Below, one piece after another: positions 14,839 through 23,607 of a stretch of 35,781 nucleotides of DNA. Every line of letters begins with the position of its first letter. The stretch's first letter is position 1. A model generated the notes under the pieces. The model did no database searches and was not told the origin of the DNA. It saw nothing but the letters and a program-made list of their open reading frames with translations. The DNA comes from an uncultured Clostridia bacterium. GTDB taxonomy: Bacteria; Bacillota; Clostridia; Lachnospirales; Bianqueaceae. A program made the position numbers and the translations under genes. Location of the stretch: positions 1-35,781 of the forward strand of contig CALBGL010000122.1 in the NCBI GenBank assembly GCA_937892735.1. The letters are read 5' to 3'.

Positions 14839-15978
14839 TTAACGTTTTTTACCCCAGAACCCTTTTCCGCGTTCTTTTACATCCCCCTCGCCCATCTCTT
14901 CTGCATACTTACGCAGGGCCTCCTTCTGTCGCTCATTCATGTGCGTCGGTACATCCACCGTCACCGTCACATAATGATCGCCGCGCTGGTTCGCGTTGCG
15001 CAGATAAGGTATCCCCTTACCGCGCAGACGGAACCTCGTACCCGTTTGGGTTCCTGCCGCAATCGTATACTTGACCTTACCATCGATCGTCGGAATCTCG
15101 ATCTCCGCCCCCAATGCCGCCTGTGCGAACGAGATCCTCACACCACTGAATACATCATACCCCTGTCTGGAAAAAACCGGATCCGGCTGAATGGAAACCG
15201 TCACATACAAATCTCCGTTTGGACCGCCCTGCGTTCCCGGCTCCCCTTTTCCCGTCATTCGAATTCGCTGTCCCACATCGATTCCCGCGGGAATATCCAC
15301 CTCGAAAGTCTTCTTCACACGCACGCGACCGCTGCCACCGCACTTTGGACATTTCTCCCGAATGATTTTCCCCGTACCATTACAATCTGGACAAGCATGT
15401 ACGCTGGTCATCGTTCCTAACATCGTCTGCTGCTGTACGCGTACCTGGCCGCTGCCGCCGCACCGAGAGCAGGTTTCCGCCTTCGTGCCCGGCTTCGCGC
15501 CTGTACCGCCGCAATGATCGCAACTATCATACATCCATAGATCAATTTTCTTCTTACACCCAAACGCTGCTTCTATAAAGGAAATCTCCATCGAAGCCTG
15601 CATGTCGTTTCCTCGTTGCGGACCGCTTCTCTGACGCTGCCGACCGCCGCCAAATATATCGCTGAAGCCACCGAAGCCGCCAAATATATCGCTAAAAATA
15701 TCGCCCATGTCGAAGCCTTCAAAACCAGAAGTACCACCGCTTGCCGGATCAAAGGCGCTGTGTCCGTACCTGTCGTACTTCGCCCGTTTATCCGCGTCGC
15801 TCAGTACAGCATAGGCTTCCGACGCCTCTTTGAACTTCGCTTCTGCCGTCTTATCTCCCGGATTTGCATCCGGATGATACTTCTTCGCCAAAACACGATA
15901 TGCTTTTTTAATCTCCTGTTCCGTAGCATCTTTGTTGACACCCAGAACCTCATAATAATCTCTCTTCTGTTCCGCCAC
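14839..15978 (-). CDS. dnaJ: Chaperone DnaJ (Hsp40)
   Basis: DnaJ stimulates the DnaK ATPase and delivers unfolded substrates. The 379 residues show the type I layout: J domain (~1-70) with HPD in 'AKKYHPDANPG', a Gly/Phe-rich region (~78-125), a zinc centre with four CxxCxGxG repeats ('CDHCGGTG', 'CSRCGGSG', 'CPDCNGTG', 'CPKCGGSG'), and C-terminal substrate-binding domains. I place the start at GTG 15978, giving 'MAEQKRDYYEVLG', because GAAGG sits at suitable spacing and the ATG two codons earlier almost touches it. A longer reading from 16005 would add a lysine-rich tail not seen in the family. It is the fourth gene of the HrcA-controlled operon. Confidence 0.95.
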   Translation of the reverse strand: MAEQKRDYYEVLGVNKDATEQEIKKAYRVLAKKYHPDANPGDKTAEAKFKEASEAYAVLSDADKRAKYDRYGHSAFDPASGGTSGFEGFDMGDIFSDIFGGFGGFSDIFGGGRQRQRSGPQRGNDMQASMEISFIEAAFGCKKKIDLWMYDSCDHCGGTGAKPGTKAETCSRCGGSGQVRVQQQTMLGTMTSVHACPDCNGTGKIIREKCPKCGGSGRVRVKKTFEVDIPAGIDVGQRIRMTGKGEPGTQGGPNGDLYVTVSIQPDPVFSRQGYDVFSGVRISFAQAALGAEIEIPTIDGKVKYTIAAGTQTGTRFRLRGKGIPYLRNANQRGDHYVTVTVDVPTHMNERQKEALRKYAEEMGEGDVKERGKGFWGKKR

Positions 15979-16008
15979 CGTCATCACCTTCTTTTTTACG
16001 CACACTCA

Positions 16009-16037
16009 GGCGGCAGGAACCCATCGTCCCTACCGCC
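16009..16037 (-). other. dnaK-dnaJ intergenic hairpin
   Basis: GGCGGCAGGAA (16009-16019) and TCCCTACCGCC (16027-16037) form an 11-bp stem with two G-U pairs when transcribed from the minus strand. No T-run follows, so it is unlikely to be a full terminator. An RNA processing or stability element that sets DnaK above DnaJ levels is a reasonable inference. Confidence 0.5.
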
Positions 16038-16062
16038 CTCGCCTGGCATGATCTATACTGAT

Positions 16063-17946
16063 TTATACTTCCTTGAAGTCTGCGTCAACCACATCGTCAT
16101 CCGCGCCACCGGAAGTATTTCCACCATTGGCTTCGCCGTTAAAACCACCCTGGGTTCCGCCTTGAGGCCCTCCCTGCGGACCGCCCTGCTGCTGATACAG
16201 CTTCGTTGCCATCTCATTCAAAAGCTTTGTCAGATCTTCGGTCACAGACTTGATCTCCGATACCTGGCTTTCCGAAGGCGTCGTATTCTTGCAAGCTTCT
16301 GTCAAGCTCTTCAACTTAGAAGAGGCATTCTCAATAGCGCTCTTATCCGAAGCATCCACCTTATCTCCCAGTTCTTCCAATGTCTTCTCTGCCTGGAATA
16401 CCATAGCATCCGCCTCGTTTACAGCATCAATACCTTCCTTACGCTTCTTATCCTGCTCCGCATACTGTTGCGCTTCCTGTACCGCACGATTGACCTCGTC
16501 ATCCGACAGGTTCGTAGAAGCCGTAATCGTAATCTTCTGCTCCTTGCCGCTGCCCAGATCTTTCGCTGCTACATTTACAATACCGTTGGCATCGATATCA
16601 AAAGTCACCTCAATCTGCGGGATTCCACGAGGAGCCGCCGGGATTCCATCCAGACGGAAACGTCCCAGTGTCTTATTATCCACGGCCAGCGGACGCTCAC
16701 CCTGTACCACATGAATATCCACCGCCGTCTGATTATTCTCTGCGGTAGAGAAGATCTGGCTCTTCTTGACAGGAATCGTAGTATTCCGCTCGATCAGAGG
16801 AGTTGCGACACCGCCCATCGTCTCAATACCCAGTGTCAGCGGGGTAACATCCAACAGCAGGATATCGCCGGAACCTGCCTCACCGGACAGCTTGCCACCT
16901 TGAATCGCGGCACCGATAGCCACACATTCATCAGGATTCAATGTCTTAGAAGGCTCTTCACCAGTCAACGCCTTTACCTTGTCCTGTACTGCCGGGATAC
17001 GGGTAGAACCGCCTACCAGCAGAACCTTATTCAGCTCGCTGGCAGAAAGTCCTGCATCCTTCAAAGCATTCTGTACCGGAATGACCGTACGCTCTACCAG
17101 ATCGGCTGTCAAACGATCAAAATCCGCACGGCTCAGTGTGATATCCATATGCTTCGGCCCCTCTGCTGTCGCCGTGATGAAAGGCAGATTGATATTGGAA
17201 GTCGTCAAGGAAGACAGCTCCTTCTTTGCCTTTTCCGCTGCTTCCTTCAGACGCTGCATCGCCATCTTATCGTTGCTCAGATCCACACCATCACTCTTCT
17301 TGAAGGTATCTACCAAGTAATCCATGATTCTCTTATCAAAATCATCACCGCCCAGATGATTATCTCCGCTGGTTGCCAGAACCTCGATGACGCCATCGCC
17401 AATCTCGATGACGGATACATCGAACGTACCGCCGCCCAGGTCGTATACCATGATCTTCTGCTCTTTCTCATTATCCAAGCCGTAAGCCAATGCTGCAGCC
17501 GTAGGCTCATTAATGATACGCTTTACATCCAATCCTGCGATCTTACCTGCATCCTTGGTCGCCTGACGCTGTGCATCCGTAAAGTACGCCGGAACTGTGA
17601 TCACAGCCTCTGTAACCTTCTCCCCCAGGTAACTCTCCGCGTCGGACTTCATCTTCTGCAGAATCATCGCAGAGATCTCCTGCGGGCTATAGTTCTTCCC
17701 GTCAATATTCACACGATGATCGGTCCCCATCTCTCTCTTAATAGAAATGACCGTTCTATCTGGATTCGTGATTGCCTGACGCTTTGCGGTCTCACCTACC
17801 AGACGCTCTCCATTCTTCGTAAATGCCACGATAGAAGGCGTGGTCCGCATCCCTTCCGGATTCGTAATGACTACCGGTTTGCCGCCTTCCATGACAGCTA
17901 CACAAGAATTTGTTGTACCCAGATCAATACCAATAATCTTTCCCAT
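16063..17946 (-). CDS. dnaK: Chaperone DnaK (Hsp70)
   Basis: DnaK is the ATP-dependent chaperone that binds exposed hydrophobic segments of client proteins. The 627-residue length is standard. The actin-like ATPase domain opens 'IGIDLGTTNSCVAV' and contains 'VPAYFTDAQRQATKDAG' and the phosphate-2 loop 'VYDLGGGTFDVS'. The linker 'DILLLDVTPLTLGIET' leads into the substrate-binding domain. A Gly/Gln-rich tail ends in 'DDDVVDADFKEV', close to the conserved EEVD-like bacterial terminus. It is preceded by TAGGAGG at good spacing. It sits between grpE and dnaJ in the CIRCE-controlled operon. No unusual residue is visible. Confidence 0.98.
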   Translation of the reverse strand: MGKIIGIDLGTTNSCVAVMEGGKPVVITNPEGMRTTPSIVAFTKNGERLVGETAKRQAITNPDRTVISIKREMGTDHRVNIDGKNYSPQEISAMILQKMKSDAESYLGEKVTEAVITVPAYFTDAQRQATKDAGKIAGLDVKRIINEPTAAALAYGLDNEKEQKIMVYDLGGGTFDVSVIEIGDGVIEVLATSGDNHLGGDDFDKRIMDYLVDTFKKSDGVDLSNDKMAMQRLKEAAEKAKKELSSLTTSNINLPFITATAEGPKHMDITLSRADFDRLTADLVERTVIPVQNALKDAGLSASELNKVLLVGGSTRIPAVQDKVKALTGEEPSKTLNPDECVAIGAAIQGGKLSGEAGSGDILLLDVTPLTLGIETMGGVATPLIERNTTIPVKKSQIFSTAENNQTAVDIHVVQGERPLAVDNKTLGRFRLDGIPAAPRGIPQIEVTFDIDANGIVNVAAKDLGSGKEQKITITASTNLSDDEVNRAVQEAQQYAEQDKKRKEGIDAVNEADAMVFQAEKTLEELGDKVDASDKSAIENASSKLKSLTEACKNTTPSESQVSEIKSVTEDLTKLLNEMATKLYQQQGGPQGGPQGGTQGGFNGEANGGNTSGGADDDVVDADFKEV

Positions 17947-18016
17947 AATTGTATCCTCCTAAAAGATATTTCTTTTATCATTTCCGCATACACAATCGCG
18001 GGTTATTTTCTTCCTT

Positions 18017-18622
18017 TCAGTTTGCTACTTTCACCATGCTGTAGCGAACCACCTGTCCTTTATAGCTGTATCCCTTCTGGAAGACCTCACAGACGATGTT
18101 CTCATCCATTTTCTCGTCTTCAATATGGGTGACAGCGTTATGCTTATTCGGATCAAAGGGCTCTCCTTCTGCCGGGATTTCTTCTACACCAATCGCCTTC
18201 AGCGCCCCTAAGAACTGCTGATACATCATCTCCACACCCTTGGCAGTCGCATTTTGCTTCTCTTCTTCCGGAATCGAAGCCAATGCGCGTTCGAAGTTAT
18301 CGAGCAGCGGCAAAACTGTGGAGATAACCTCCAGCACGCCCTTTGTCTTCTCCTGCTCCTTCTCCTTCTCCGTGCGCTTACGGAAGTTATCAAACTCCGC
18401 CATACTCCTCCGAAGTCGATCCAGGTACTCCTCCGACTGCTTTCTGGCTTGCTCCAGCTGTTCTGTCAACTCTCTGATCTGCTTCTGCTCCGGAGTCTCC
18501 TCCTTCGCCTCTTCCGCAGGTTCCTGTACTGCCTGTTCTTCTGCAGACAGTTCCGTATCTTGCTGCTTCATTTTCTCGACGTCTTTCACGTCTTTCTTTT
18601 CCTTCTTATCTCTTTCCTTCAT
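18017..18622 (-). CDS. grpE: Nucleotide exchange factor GrpE
   Basis: GrpE dimers release ADP from DnaK. The 201 residues start with a low-complexity Lys/Glu-rich segment (~1-50), followed by a long coiled coil (~48-100, 'IRELTEQLEQARKQSEEY' onward) with the conserved 'RSMAEFDNFRKRTEKE'. A C-terminal beta domain carries 'PFDPNKHNAV' and 'VCEVFQKGYSYKGQVVR', the DnaK-contact hallmarks. The ATG is preceded by AAAGGCGG. It lies 14 bp after hrcA and 70 bp before dnaK. The long charged N-terminus varies widely in this family and is not odd. Confidence 0.96.
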   Translation of the reverse strand: MKERDKKEKKDVKDVEKMKQQDTELSAEEQAVQEPAEEAKEETPEQKQIRELTEQLEQARKQSEEYLDRLRRSMAEFDNFRKRTEKEKEQEKTKGVLEVISTVLPLLDNFERALASIPEEEKQNATAKGVEMMYQQFLGALKAIGVEEIPAEGEPFDPNKHNAVTHIEDEKMDENIVCEVFQKGYSYKGQVVRYSMVKVAN

Positions 18623-18636
18623 ATTGTTCCGCCTTT

Positions 18637-19728
18637 CTATTGATCATCCTGCTGAGGAGGTTCGGGCAGGTTTTTATTTTCTTCCTCTCCCCAGACCATC
18701 TTCTGAAAATCCTGCATGATGCTACCCAGGGTAGAAATGACCTTCCCATAATCCATTCGAACCGGCCCGATCACACTGACAGAACCAATGTTGCGCCCTC
18801 CCACACTGTAAGTGGTCGTTACCACGCTGCAATCCTGCATAGGCTCTAACTCATTCTCTGTCCCGATCGTGATCCGAAGATTTCTTCCCGGCCCAATCGA
18901 ACGCGTATCTCCGATGGCTTGCAGCATCTCGTCCTTACGCTGAAATACTTCCATCAATGCTCTCGCTCTCGTAACATCGCTGAACTCCGGGAAATCCAAA
19001 ATATTCGTCGTTCCCGTGGCATACAGCTCCACATCATCCGCATATTGCACAGTGGACTGAATCGCATCCATCAGATCCGTTACAATGTTCTGATCCGCTC
19101 CCAGCTCTCGTCTTGTCTTCTGAATCACCGGAAGATTAATCTCCTCCATCGTCAACCCCTGCAGGTTATCATTCAAAACCTTGGATAGACGATCCGCCTC
19201 CTCATGAGTCAGAGCTCTGGCCGTCCTCAGCACATGATTCCGAACGATATTCCCGTCCGTAACAATGACCAAGATCGCGGATCTGGCATCGAGAGGAATA
19301 ATCTGCAGATGTTTCAGCTTCGTACGCTTCATCTGCGGCATGGTGACAACAGTAGGATACCGCGTCAGTACCGAGAGCAGTTCTCCCATTTCCCTGAGGA
19401 GCGTATCCAACTGGTGGCTCTTATCTGCCAGAAGTGCTGTTAAGACACGCGTCTCATTCTCATCCGGAATTCTGCCGGACGAAAGCAGATGATCCACATA
19501 CAGCCGATACCCCTTTGAAGATGGGATACGCCCAGCAGACGTATGAGGCTGGATGATAAATCCCAATTCTTCCAGATCTGCCATCTCATTGCGAATCGTA
19601 GCAGAACTGAGTCCCAGAGGAGAACGCCTTGAAATCGTTCGGGAACCTACCGGCTCCGCTGTTTCCAGATAATTCAATATAATTGCCTGCAAGATCTGCA
19701 TCTGCCGCGCACTTAAATCATCCATCAT
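18637..19728 (-). CDS. hrcA: Heat-inducible transcription repressor HrcA
   Basis: HrcA binds the CIRCE operator and represses class I heat-shock genes, with GroEL helping its folding. The 363-residue length is slightly above average because of a ~20-residue acidic tail. The N-terminal winged helix includes 'RQMQILQAIILNYLETAEPVG' split across helices, then 'SSATIRNEMADLEELGFI' and 'PHTSAGRIPSSKGYR', which are diagnostic of HrcA. A GAF-like domain fills the rest. The first ATG (19728) is 5 bp from AGGAGG and a second (19725) is 8 bp from it; either could be used. It is the first gene of the operon, directly behind a perfect CIRCE, so it is autoregulated. Confidence 0.96.
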   Translation of the reverse strand: MMDDLSARQMQILQAIILNYLETAEPVGSRTISRRSPLGLSSATIRNEMADLEELGFIIQPHTSAGRIPSSKGYRLYVDHLLSSGRIPDENETRVLTALLADKSHQLDTLLREMGELLSVLTRYPTVVTMPQMKRTKLKHLQIIPLDARSAILVIVTDGNIVRNHVLRTARALTHEEADRLSKVLNDNLQGLTMEEINLPVIQKTRRELGADQNIVTDLMDAIQSTVQYADDVELYATGTTNILDFPEFSDVTRARALMEVFQRKDEMLQAIGDTRSIGPGRNLRITIGTENELEPMQDCSVVTTTYSVGGRNIGSVSVIGPVRMDYGKVISTLGSIMQDFQKMVWGEEENKNLPEPPQQDDQ

Positions 19729-19750
19729 GTCATCCTCCTTTCTGGGTTTG

Positions 19751-19777
19751 TTAGCACTCAGCTTGATGGAGTGCTAA
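19751..19777 (-). promoter_or_regulatory. CIRCE operator (HrcA binding site)
   Basis: TTAGCACTC, nine bases and GAGTGCTAA are an exact match to the CIRCE consensus. It lies between the predicted transcription start and the hrcA ribosome site. This directly supports heat-shock control of everything from hrcA onward. Confidence 0.98.
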
Positions 19778-19788
19778 CATCTGTACAT

Positions 19789-19817
19789 AACATAGCACTT
19801 GACTTAGCGTTTGTCAA
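19789..19817 (-). promoter_or_regulatory. Sigma-A promoter of the hrcA-grpE-dnaK-dnaJ operon
   Basis: On the minus strand, TTGACA (19817-19812), 17 bp and TATGTT (19794-19789) end 11 bp before the CIRCE. A start site about 7 bp after the -10 would fall just before the operator, as in other class I heat-shock operons. Confidence 0.9.
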
Positions 19818-19822
19818 GTGCT
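19794..19822. promoter_or_regulatory. Second N9-spaced palindrome over the hrcA promoter
   Basis: AGCACTTGAC (19794-19803) and GTCAAGTGCT (19813-19822) are perfect 10-bp arms separated by nine bases, the same spacer length as CIRCE. The dyad covers the -35 and most of the spacer. On the plus strand it is followed by TTTTTT and could also act as a terminator, though no plus-strand gene ends there. Confidence 0.6.
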
Positions 19823-19851
19823 TTTTTAAAATTCATAATTCATTCACATTT

Positions 19852-20601
19852 TCATTCTGATTCATCCACAAAAGGAGCTGCCTGTCCCGGCTGTTCCTGC
19901 CCAATCACATCCCAAGGTGTAATCATTCCCAGGAGCCGTTCACCAAACTGCCCATTCTCCGTTACGAAAATGGCGACCAGCCGCTTTGTATGCTGTCCCC
20001 GCTTTCTCTCAAACCGATCGCGCACATCCCAGTAACTGGCTTTCTTACTCACGAATTCAAATCGTTCCGTTTCATGATGATCCAACTTCAACAGATCGCC
20101 AAAGTCTTCAATCGTAGTGCGTTTATCCATGCCATGGCCCACCTCTTCGATCACATAGGAAAACACCGTGCTGATGCTGAATACTCCAATGAACTCCCCA
20201 TGCTGGAACACTGGCACATGAGAGAAACCTCGTTTCTGCATCTCCCGCATCACGCGAAGTGCGCTCTGATCCAGATAGGCAATCATCAGCTTATCTCGCG
20301 GCGTGGCAAAGTCCATGGCCGGCTGCGGTCGCCGAACGTACTCAATCACCTCCCGCAGTACCTCTACCAATGCTTCCGACGGCTCTACAACCGACTGTCC
20401 GTGAATCGCAGCATGATGACTCAAAAGATTCCGCACCTCTCGGCATACGTTGAGATCTTCTCTAAATGGCGCTCCTTCATCATCGTTCATAAAGTCCATC
20501 ACTACACTGCCATACTTTCGTCCGCTTTCTTGAAATCGCTGTTCCAATGTCTCTTCCAACTGACGATACAAATCTAAGAAAACCATACTGCGATTTCCCA
20601 T
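19852..20601 (-). CDS. CBS-domain protein with an N-terminal helical, possibly HEPN-like, domain
   Basis: This 249-residue soluble protein is of uncertain role. Residues ~98-153 and ~180-236 form a pair of CBS motifs ('RGFSHVPVFQHGEFIGVFS' and a second with 'RLVAIFVTENG', then 'LLGMITPWDVI'), a module that usually senses adenine nucleotides. The N-terminal ~90 residues are helical and contain R57-N-L-L-S-H62 in 'REVRNLLSHHAA', matching the R-x4-H catalytic pattern of HEPN ribonucleases, although this is a short motif. No membrane segment is seen. ATG 20601 follows AAGGAGG with 8-bp spacing, and that site overlaps the hemW stop, so it is co-transcribed with lepA-hemW. A further upstream in-frame start lies inside hemW. 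Function is unknown. Confidence 0.8.
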   Translation of the reverse strand: MGNRSMVFLDLYRQLEETLEQRFQESGRKYGSVVMDFMNDDEGAPFREDLNVCREVRNLLSHHAAIHGQSVVEPSEALVEVLREVIEYVRRPQPAMDFATPRDKLMIAYLDQSALRVMREMQKRGFSHVPVFQHGEFIGVFSISTVFSYVIEEVGHGMDKRTTIEDFGDLLKLDHHETERFEFVSKKASYWDVRDRFERKRGQHTKRLVAIFVTENGQFGERLLGMITPWDVIGQEQPGQAAPFVDESE

Positions 20602-20614
20602 TGCTTCGTCCTCC

Positions 20615-21751
20615 TTATAGCAAAAATGCCGCAAATACCTGATTGGCCAGGTCTTGTCCTCGCCGACTCAGCAGGATTCGATCTTCTTTTCTAAGAATCA
20701 GGCCCTCTTCTTGCAGGCTGCGCATTGTCTCTCCATAGACTGACTCTGCACTGCGGGCAAACCGATCTCGAAACTCTCGCAGATCCACACCCTCTGTCTT
20801 TCGAAGTCCTAAGAACATCCATTCTTCCATCTGATTCTTCAGGCTGTTCTCCTCTTCGATTCGTTCGCACGCCGCCGGATTCTCCGCCTGTACATACTCA
20901 CACAAATCTTGCACATTCTTGCGCCGCACGCCTTCTATATAGGAAGCAGCCCCTAATCCCAGCCCCTGATAATCTCCCAGTTCCCAATACACCAGATTAT
21001 GCCGGCAAGCATACCTTGGTTTTGCGAAATTAGAGATCTCGTACTGCACATATCCGGCCGCCTGTAACCGCTTAAGCGTCAAATCATACATGGTTCTCTC
21101 CGTCTCTTCTTCTGGAAGACTCTCCCGTCCCTGCTCCACATCCTCATAGAGCGGCGTTCCTTCTTCTAAAATCAGGCTATAACAGGATATATGCTCCGGG
21201 TCTAGCAGGATCACTCTTTCCAGCGTTTCTGCCCAGTCCTCCAGAGACTGCCCTGGCAAGCCCATCATAAGATCCAGATTGATATTGGAAAAATCAGCTT
21301 CCCGCAGCATTTTCATACTCTTCACGGCCTGCTCCCAAGTATGGATTCGTCCAATCCGCCGCAGGAGGTACTCCTGCGTGGCCTGTACTCCCAGGCTGAC
21401 TCGATTCACACCCATTCTGTGCCAACTTTTTACCTTATCTTCATTCAATGTGCCCGGATTCGCCTCCATGGTCCATTCCACATCCGGCGCCCATTCTCCC
21501 GTACAGGCCCTCAACGCAGCCGCCGTCTCTTCAAACTCTGAGGCTTCCAGCAATGACGGCGTGCCTCCTCCCCAGAAGATTGTCTTCACCCTATATTTCT
21601 GAAACGCTGCGGATCGATACCGCATCTCCCGCACAAGCGCCTGTAAATAGGCTGTCCGCTCCTTGACATTTCCGGGAGCGGACAGGAAATCGCAATATCG
21701 GCATTTTCTGACACAGAAGGGAATGTGTACATAAATGGCCAGATCTCTCAT
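20615..21751 (-). CDS. hemW: Radical SAM protein HemW (heme chaperone family)
   Basis: HemW belongs to the family long annotated as oxygen-independent coproporphyrinogen oxidase but now regarded as a heme-binding chaperone. The 378 residues start with 'YVHIPFCVRKCRYCDF', giving the radical SAM cluster Cys13-x3-Cys17-x2-Cys20. The SAM-binding 'FWGGGTPS' and 'EANPGTLN' segments follow, then a C-terminal HemN-type domain. The genuine HemN enzyme has an N-terminal extension that is absent here. Its ATG overlaps the lepA stop by 4 bp (ATGA). The lepA-hemW-hrcA order is the classical Firmicutes arrangement, with one CBS gene inserted here. Confidence 0.93.
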   Translation of the reverse strand: MRDLAIYVHIPFCVRKCRYCDFLSAPGNVKERTAYLQALVREMRYRSAAFQKYRVKTIFWGGGTPSLLEASEFEETAAALRACTGEWAPDVEWTMEANPGTLNEDKVKSWHRMGVNRVSLGVQATQEYLLRRIGRIHTWEQAVKSMKMLREADFSNINLDLMMGLPGQSLEDWAETLERVILLDPEHISCYSLILEEGTPLYEDVEQGRESLPEEETERTMYDLTLKRLQAAGYVQYEISNFAKPRYACRHNLVYWELGDYQGLGLGAASYIEGVRRKNVQDLCEYVQAENPAACERIEEENSLKNQMEEWMFLGLRKTEGVDLREFRDRFARSAESVYGETMRSLQEEGLILRKEDRILLSRRGQDLANQVFAAFLL

Positions 21752-23565
21752 TTATCATCCTCATCAAATTTCAAAACACTCATGAATGCAGATTGCGGTA
21801 CTTCCACGTTCCCCACCTGGCGCATCCGCTTCTTTCCTTCCTTCTGCTTCTCCAAGAGTTTTTTCTTACGTGTGATATCACCGCCATAACACTTGGCCAA
21901 AACATCCTTTCGCATGGCTTTCACCGTCTCCCGCGCGATCACCTTGCTGCCGATGGCTGCTTGAATCGGAATCTCAAACAGATGCCTTGGAATCTCTTCC
22001 TTCAGCTTTTCCACGATTCTGCGGCCCCTCTCATACGCCTTGCTTTCGTGCACAATGAAGGACAATGCGTCTACGGCCTCCCGATTGATCAGGATATCCA
22101 GCCGAACCAGTTCGGAACGCTGATAGCCGATCAGATCATAATCGAAGGAAGCATACCCTCGGCTTCGAGATTTCAATGCATCAAAAAAGTCATAGATGAT
22201 CTCATTCAGCGGCAGCTTGTATGTCAGCAACGCTCTTGTATTTTCGATATACTCAGTGCCCACATACTCTCCCCGGCGATCCTGACAAAGCTTCATAATA
22301 CCGCCAATATGTTCCGAGGGCAGCATGATCTCCGCCTTGACCATCGGCTCTTCCATATAGTCGATTTCCGCCGGATCCGGCATATCGGCCGGATTCGAAA
22401 GATTCAACATCTCTCCGTCTGTCTTATGAATTTTATAGACAACGCCCGGCGCTGTCGTCACTAGATCCAGATTAAACTCTCTCTCCAGACGCTCCTGAAC
22501 GATTTCCATATGCAGCAATCCCAGAAAACCGCAGCGAAATCCAAATCCCAGCGCCTTGGAGGTCTCCGCTTCAAAGAACAGGGATGCGTCGTTAAGCTTC
22601 AGCTTTTCCAATGCGTCCCGTAGATCTGGATACTTAGATCCGTCCGCCGGATACATGCCGCAGAAGACCATCGACTGTACCTGCTTATATCCGGGTAAAG
22701 GCTCTGCCGCAGGCCGGTCTGCTCCCGTCACCGTATCGCCCACCCGCGTGTGGCTTACGTCTTTGATGCTGGCCGTAAAATAACCCACCTCTCCTGCAGA
22801 GAGCCCCCCTTCTGAAGGCATCAAACGCCCTGCTCCCATATACCCGGCCTCAACGACCTCATACTCCTGTGCTGTCGCCATCATTCGAACCCGCATTCCT
22901 TTGCGAATACTACCCTCTTTCACGCGAATAAAAACGATCACACCGCGATACGAGTCGTAAAGGGAATCAAAAATCAATGCCTGCAACGGTGCTTTCGGAT
23001 CCCCTTTGGGCGGAGGCAGAAGTTTTACAATCTTCTCCAGCACTTCATCGATATTCAAACCGATTTTCGCCGATATAAGCGGTGCCTCCTCTGTATCCAA
23101 CCCGATCACATCTTCGATTTCCTGCTTCACCCACTCCGGATTCGCAGCTGGCAAGTCAATCTTATTGATCACCGGCAGAATCTCCAGATCATGATCTAAT
23201 GCCAGGTACACATTGGCTAGCGTCTGCGCCTCTATGCCCTGTGCCGCGTCTACTACCAAAACCGCGCCCTCACAGGCCGCCAGACTCCTGGATACCTCAT
23301 AATTAAAATCCACATGCCCCGGCGTGTCGATCAGATTGAGGATATATTCCTGCTGATTCCGCGCCTTATATATCAGACGTACAGCCTGGGCCTTAATCGT
23401 AATTCCTCTCTCTCTCTCCAGATCCATATTGTCAAGCACCTGATTCTGCATTTCCCTGGCCGTCAGTAATCCGGTCTTCTCGATAATACGATCCGCTAAT
23501 GTTGATTTCCCATGGTCGATATGGGCAATAATACAAAAATTTCGAATATTTTCTTGCTTTGTCAC
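21748..23565 (-). CDS. lepA: Elongation factor 4 (LepA), ribosome-associated GTPase
   Basis: LepA is a translational GTPase related to EF-G that acts on stalled ribosomes or ribosome biogenesis. The 605-residue length is exactly typical. G1 is 'AHIDHGKST', followed by the conserved 'ERGITIKAQAV' (G2), 'DTPGHVDF' (G3), and 'NKIDLP' (G4). The C-terminal LepA-specific domain ends with 'YGGDITRKKKLLEKQKEGKKRM', a family hallmark shown here in part. It starts at GTG 23565 with AAAGGAG 11 bp upstream. The promoter region holds copy B of the structured repeat. It heads the lepA-hemW-CBS transcription unit. Confidence 0.97.
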   Translation of the reverse strand: MTKQENIRNFCIIAHIDHGKSTLADRIIEKTGLLTAREMQNQVLDNMDLERERGITIKAQAVRLIYKARNQQEYILNLIDTPGHVDFNYEVSRSLAACEGAVLVVDAAQGIEAQTLANVYLALDHDLEILPVINKIDLPAANPEWVKQEIEDVIGLDTEEAPLISAKIGLNIDEVLEKIVKLLPPPKGDPKAPLQALIFDSLYDSYRGVIVFIRVKEGSIRKGMRVRMMATAQEYEVVEAGYMGAGRLMPSEGGLSAGEVGYFTASIKDVSHTRVGDTVTGADRPAAEPLPGYKQVQSMVFCGMYPADGSKYPDLRDALEKLKLNDASLFFEAETSKALGFGFRCGFLGLLHMEIVQERLEREFNLDLVTTAPGVVYKIHKTDGEMLNLSNPADMPDPAEIDYMEEPMVKAEIMLPSEHIGGIMKLCQDRRGEYVGTEYIENTRALLTYKLPLNEIIYDFFDALKSRSRGYASFDYDLIGYQRSELVRLDILINREAVDALSFIVHESKAYERGRRIVEKLKEEIPRHLFEIPIQAAIGSKVIARETVKAMRKDVLAKCYGGDITRKKKLLEKQKEGKKRMRQVGNVEVPQSAFMSVLKFDEDDK

Positions 23566-23607
23566 CTTGTGCTTAACTCCTTTAATTCATCCCAACATTG
23601 CCATAGT

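Noticed and set aside
15979..16005. Longer DnaJ start at 16005
   Set aside because: It would add a lysine-rich tail not found in the family and has no ribosome site at proper spacing; GTG 15978 fits both.
15616..18132. An 838-codon open frame on the plus strand opposite dnaJ/dnaK/grpE
   Set aside because: It is the reverse complement of three certain genes, whose codon bias leaves the opposite frame open. The protein is rich in Arg, Cys, Leu and Ile with no domain, and no ribosome site precedes it.
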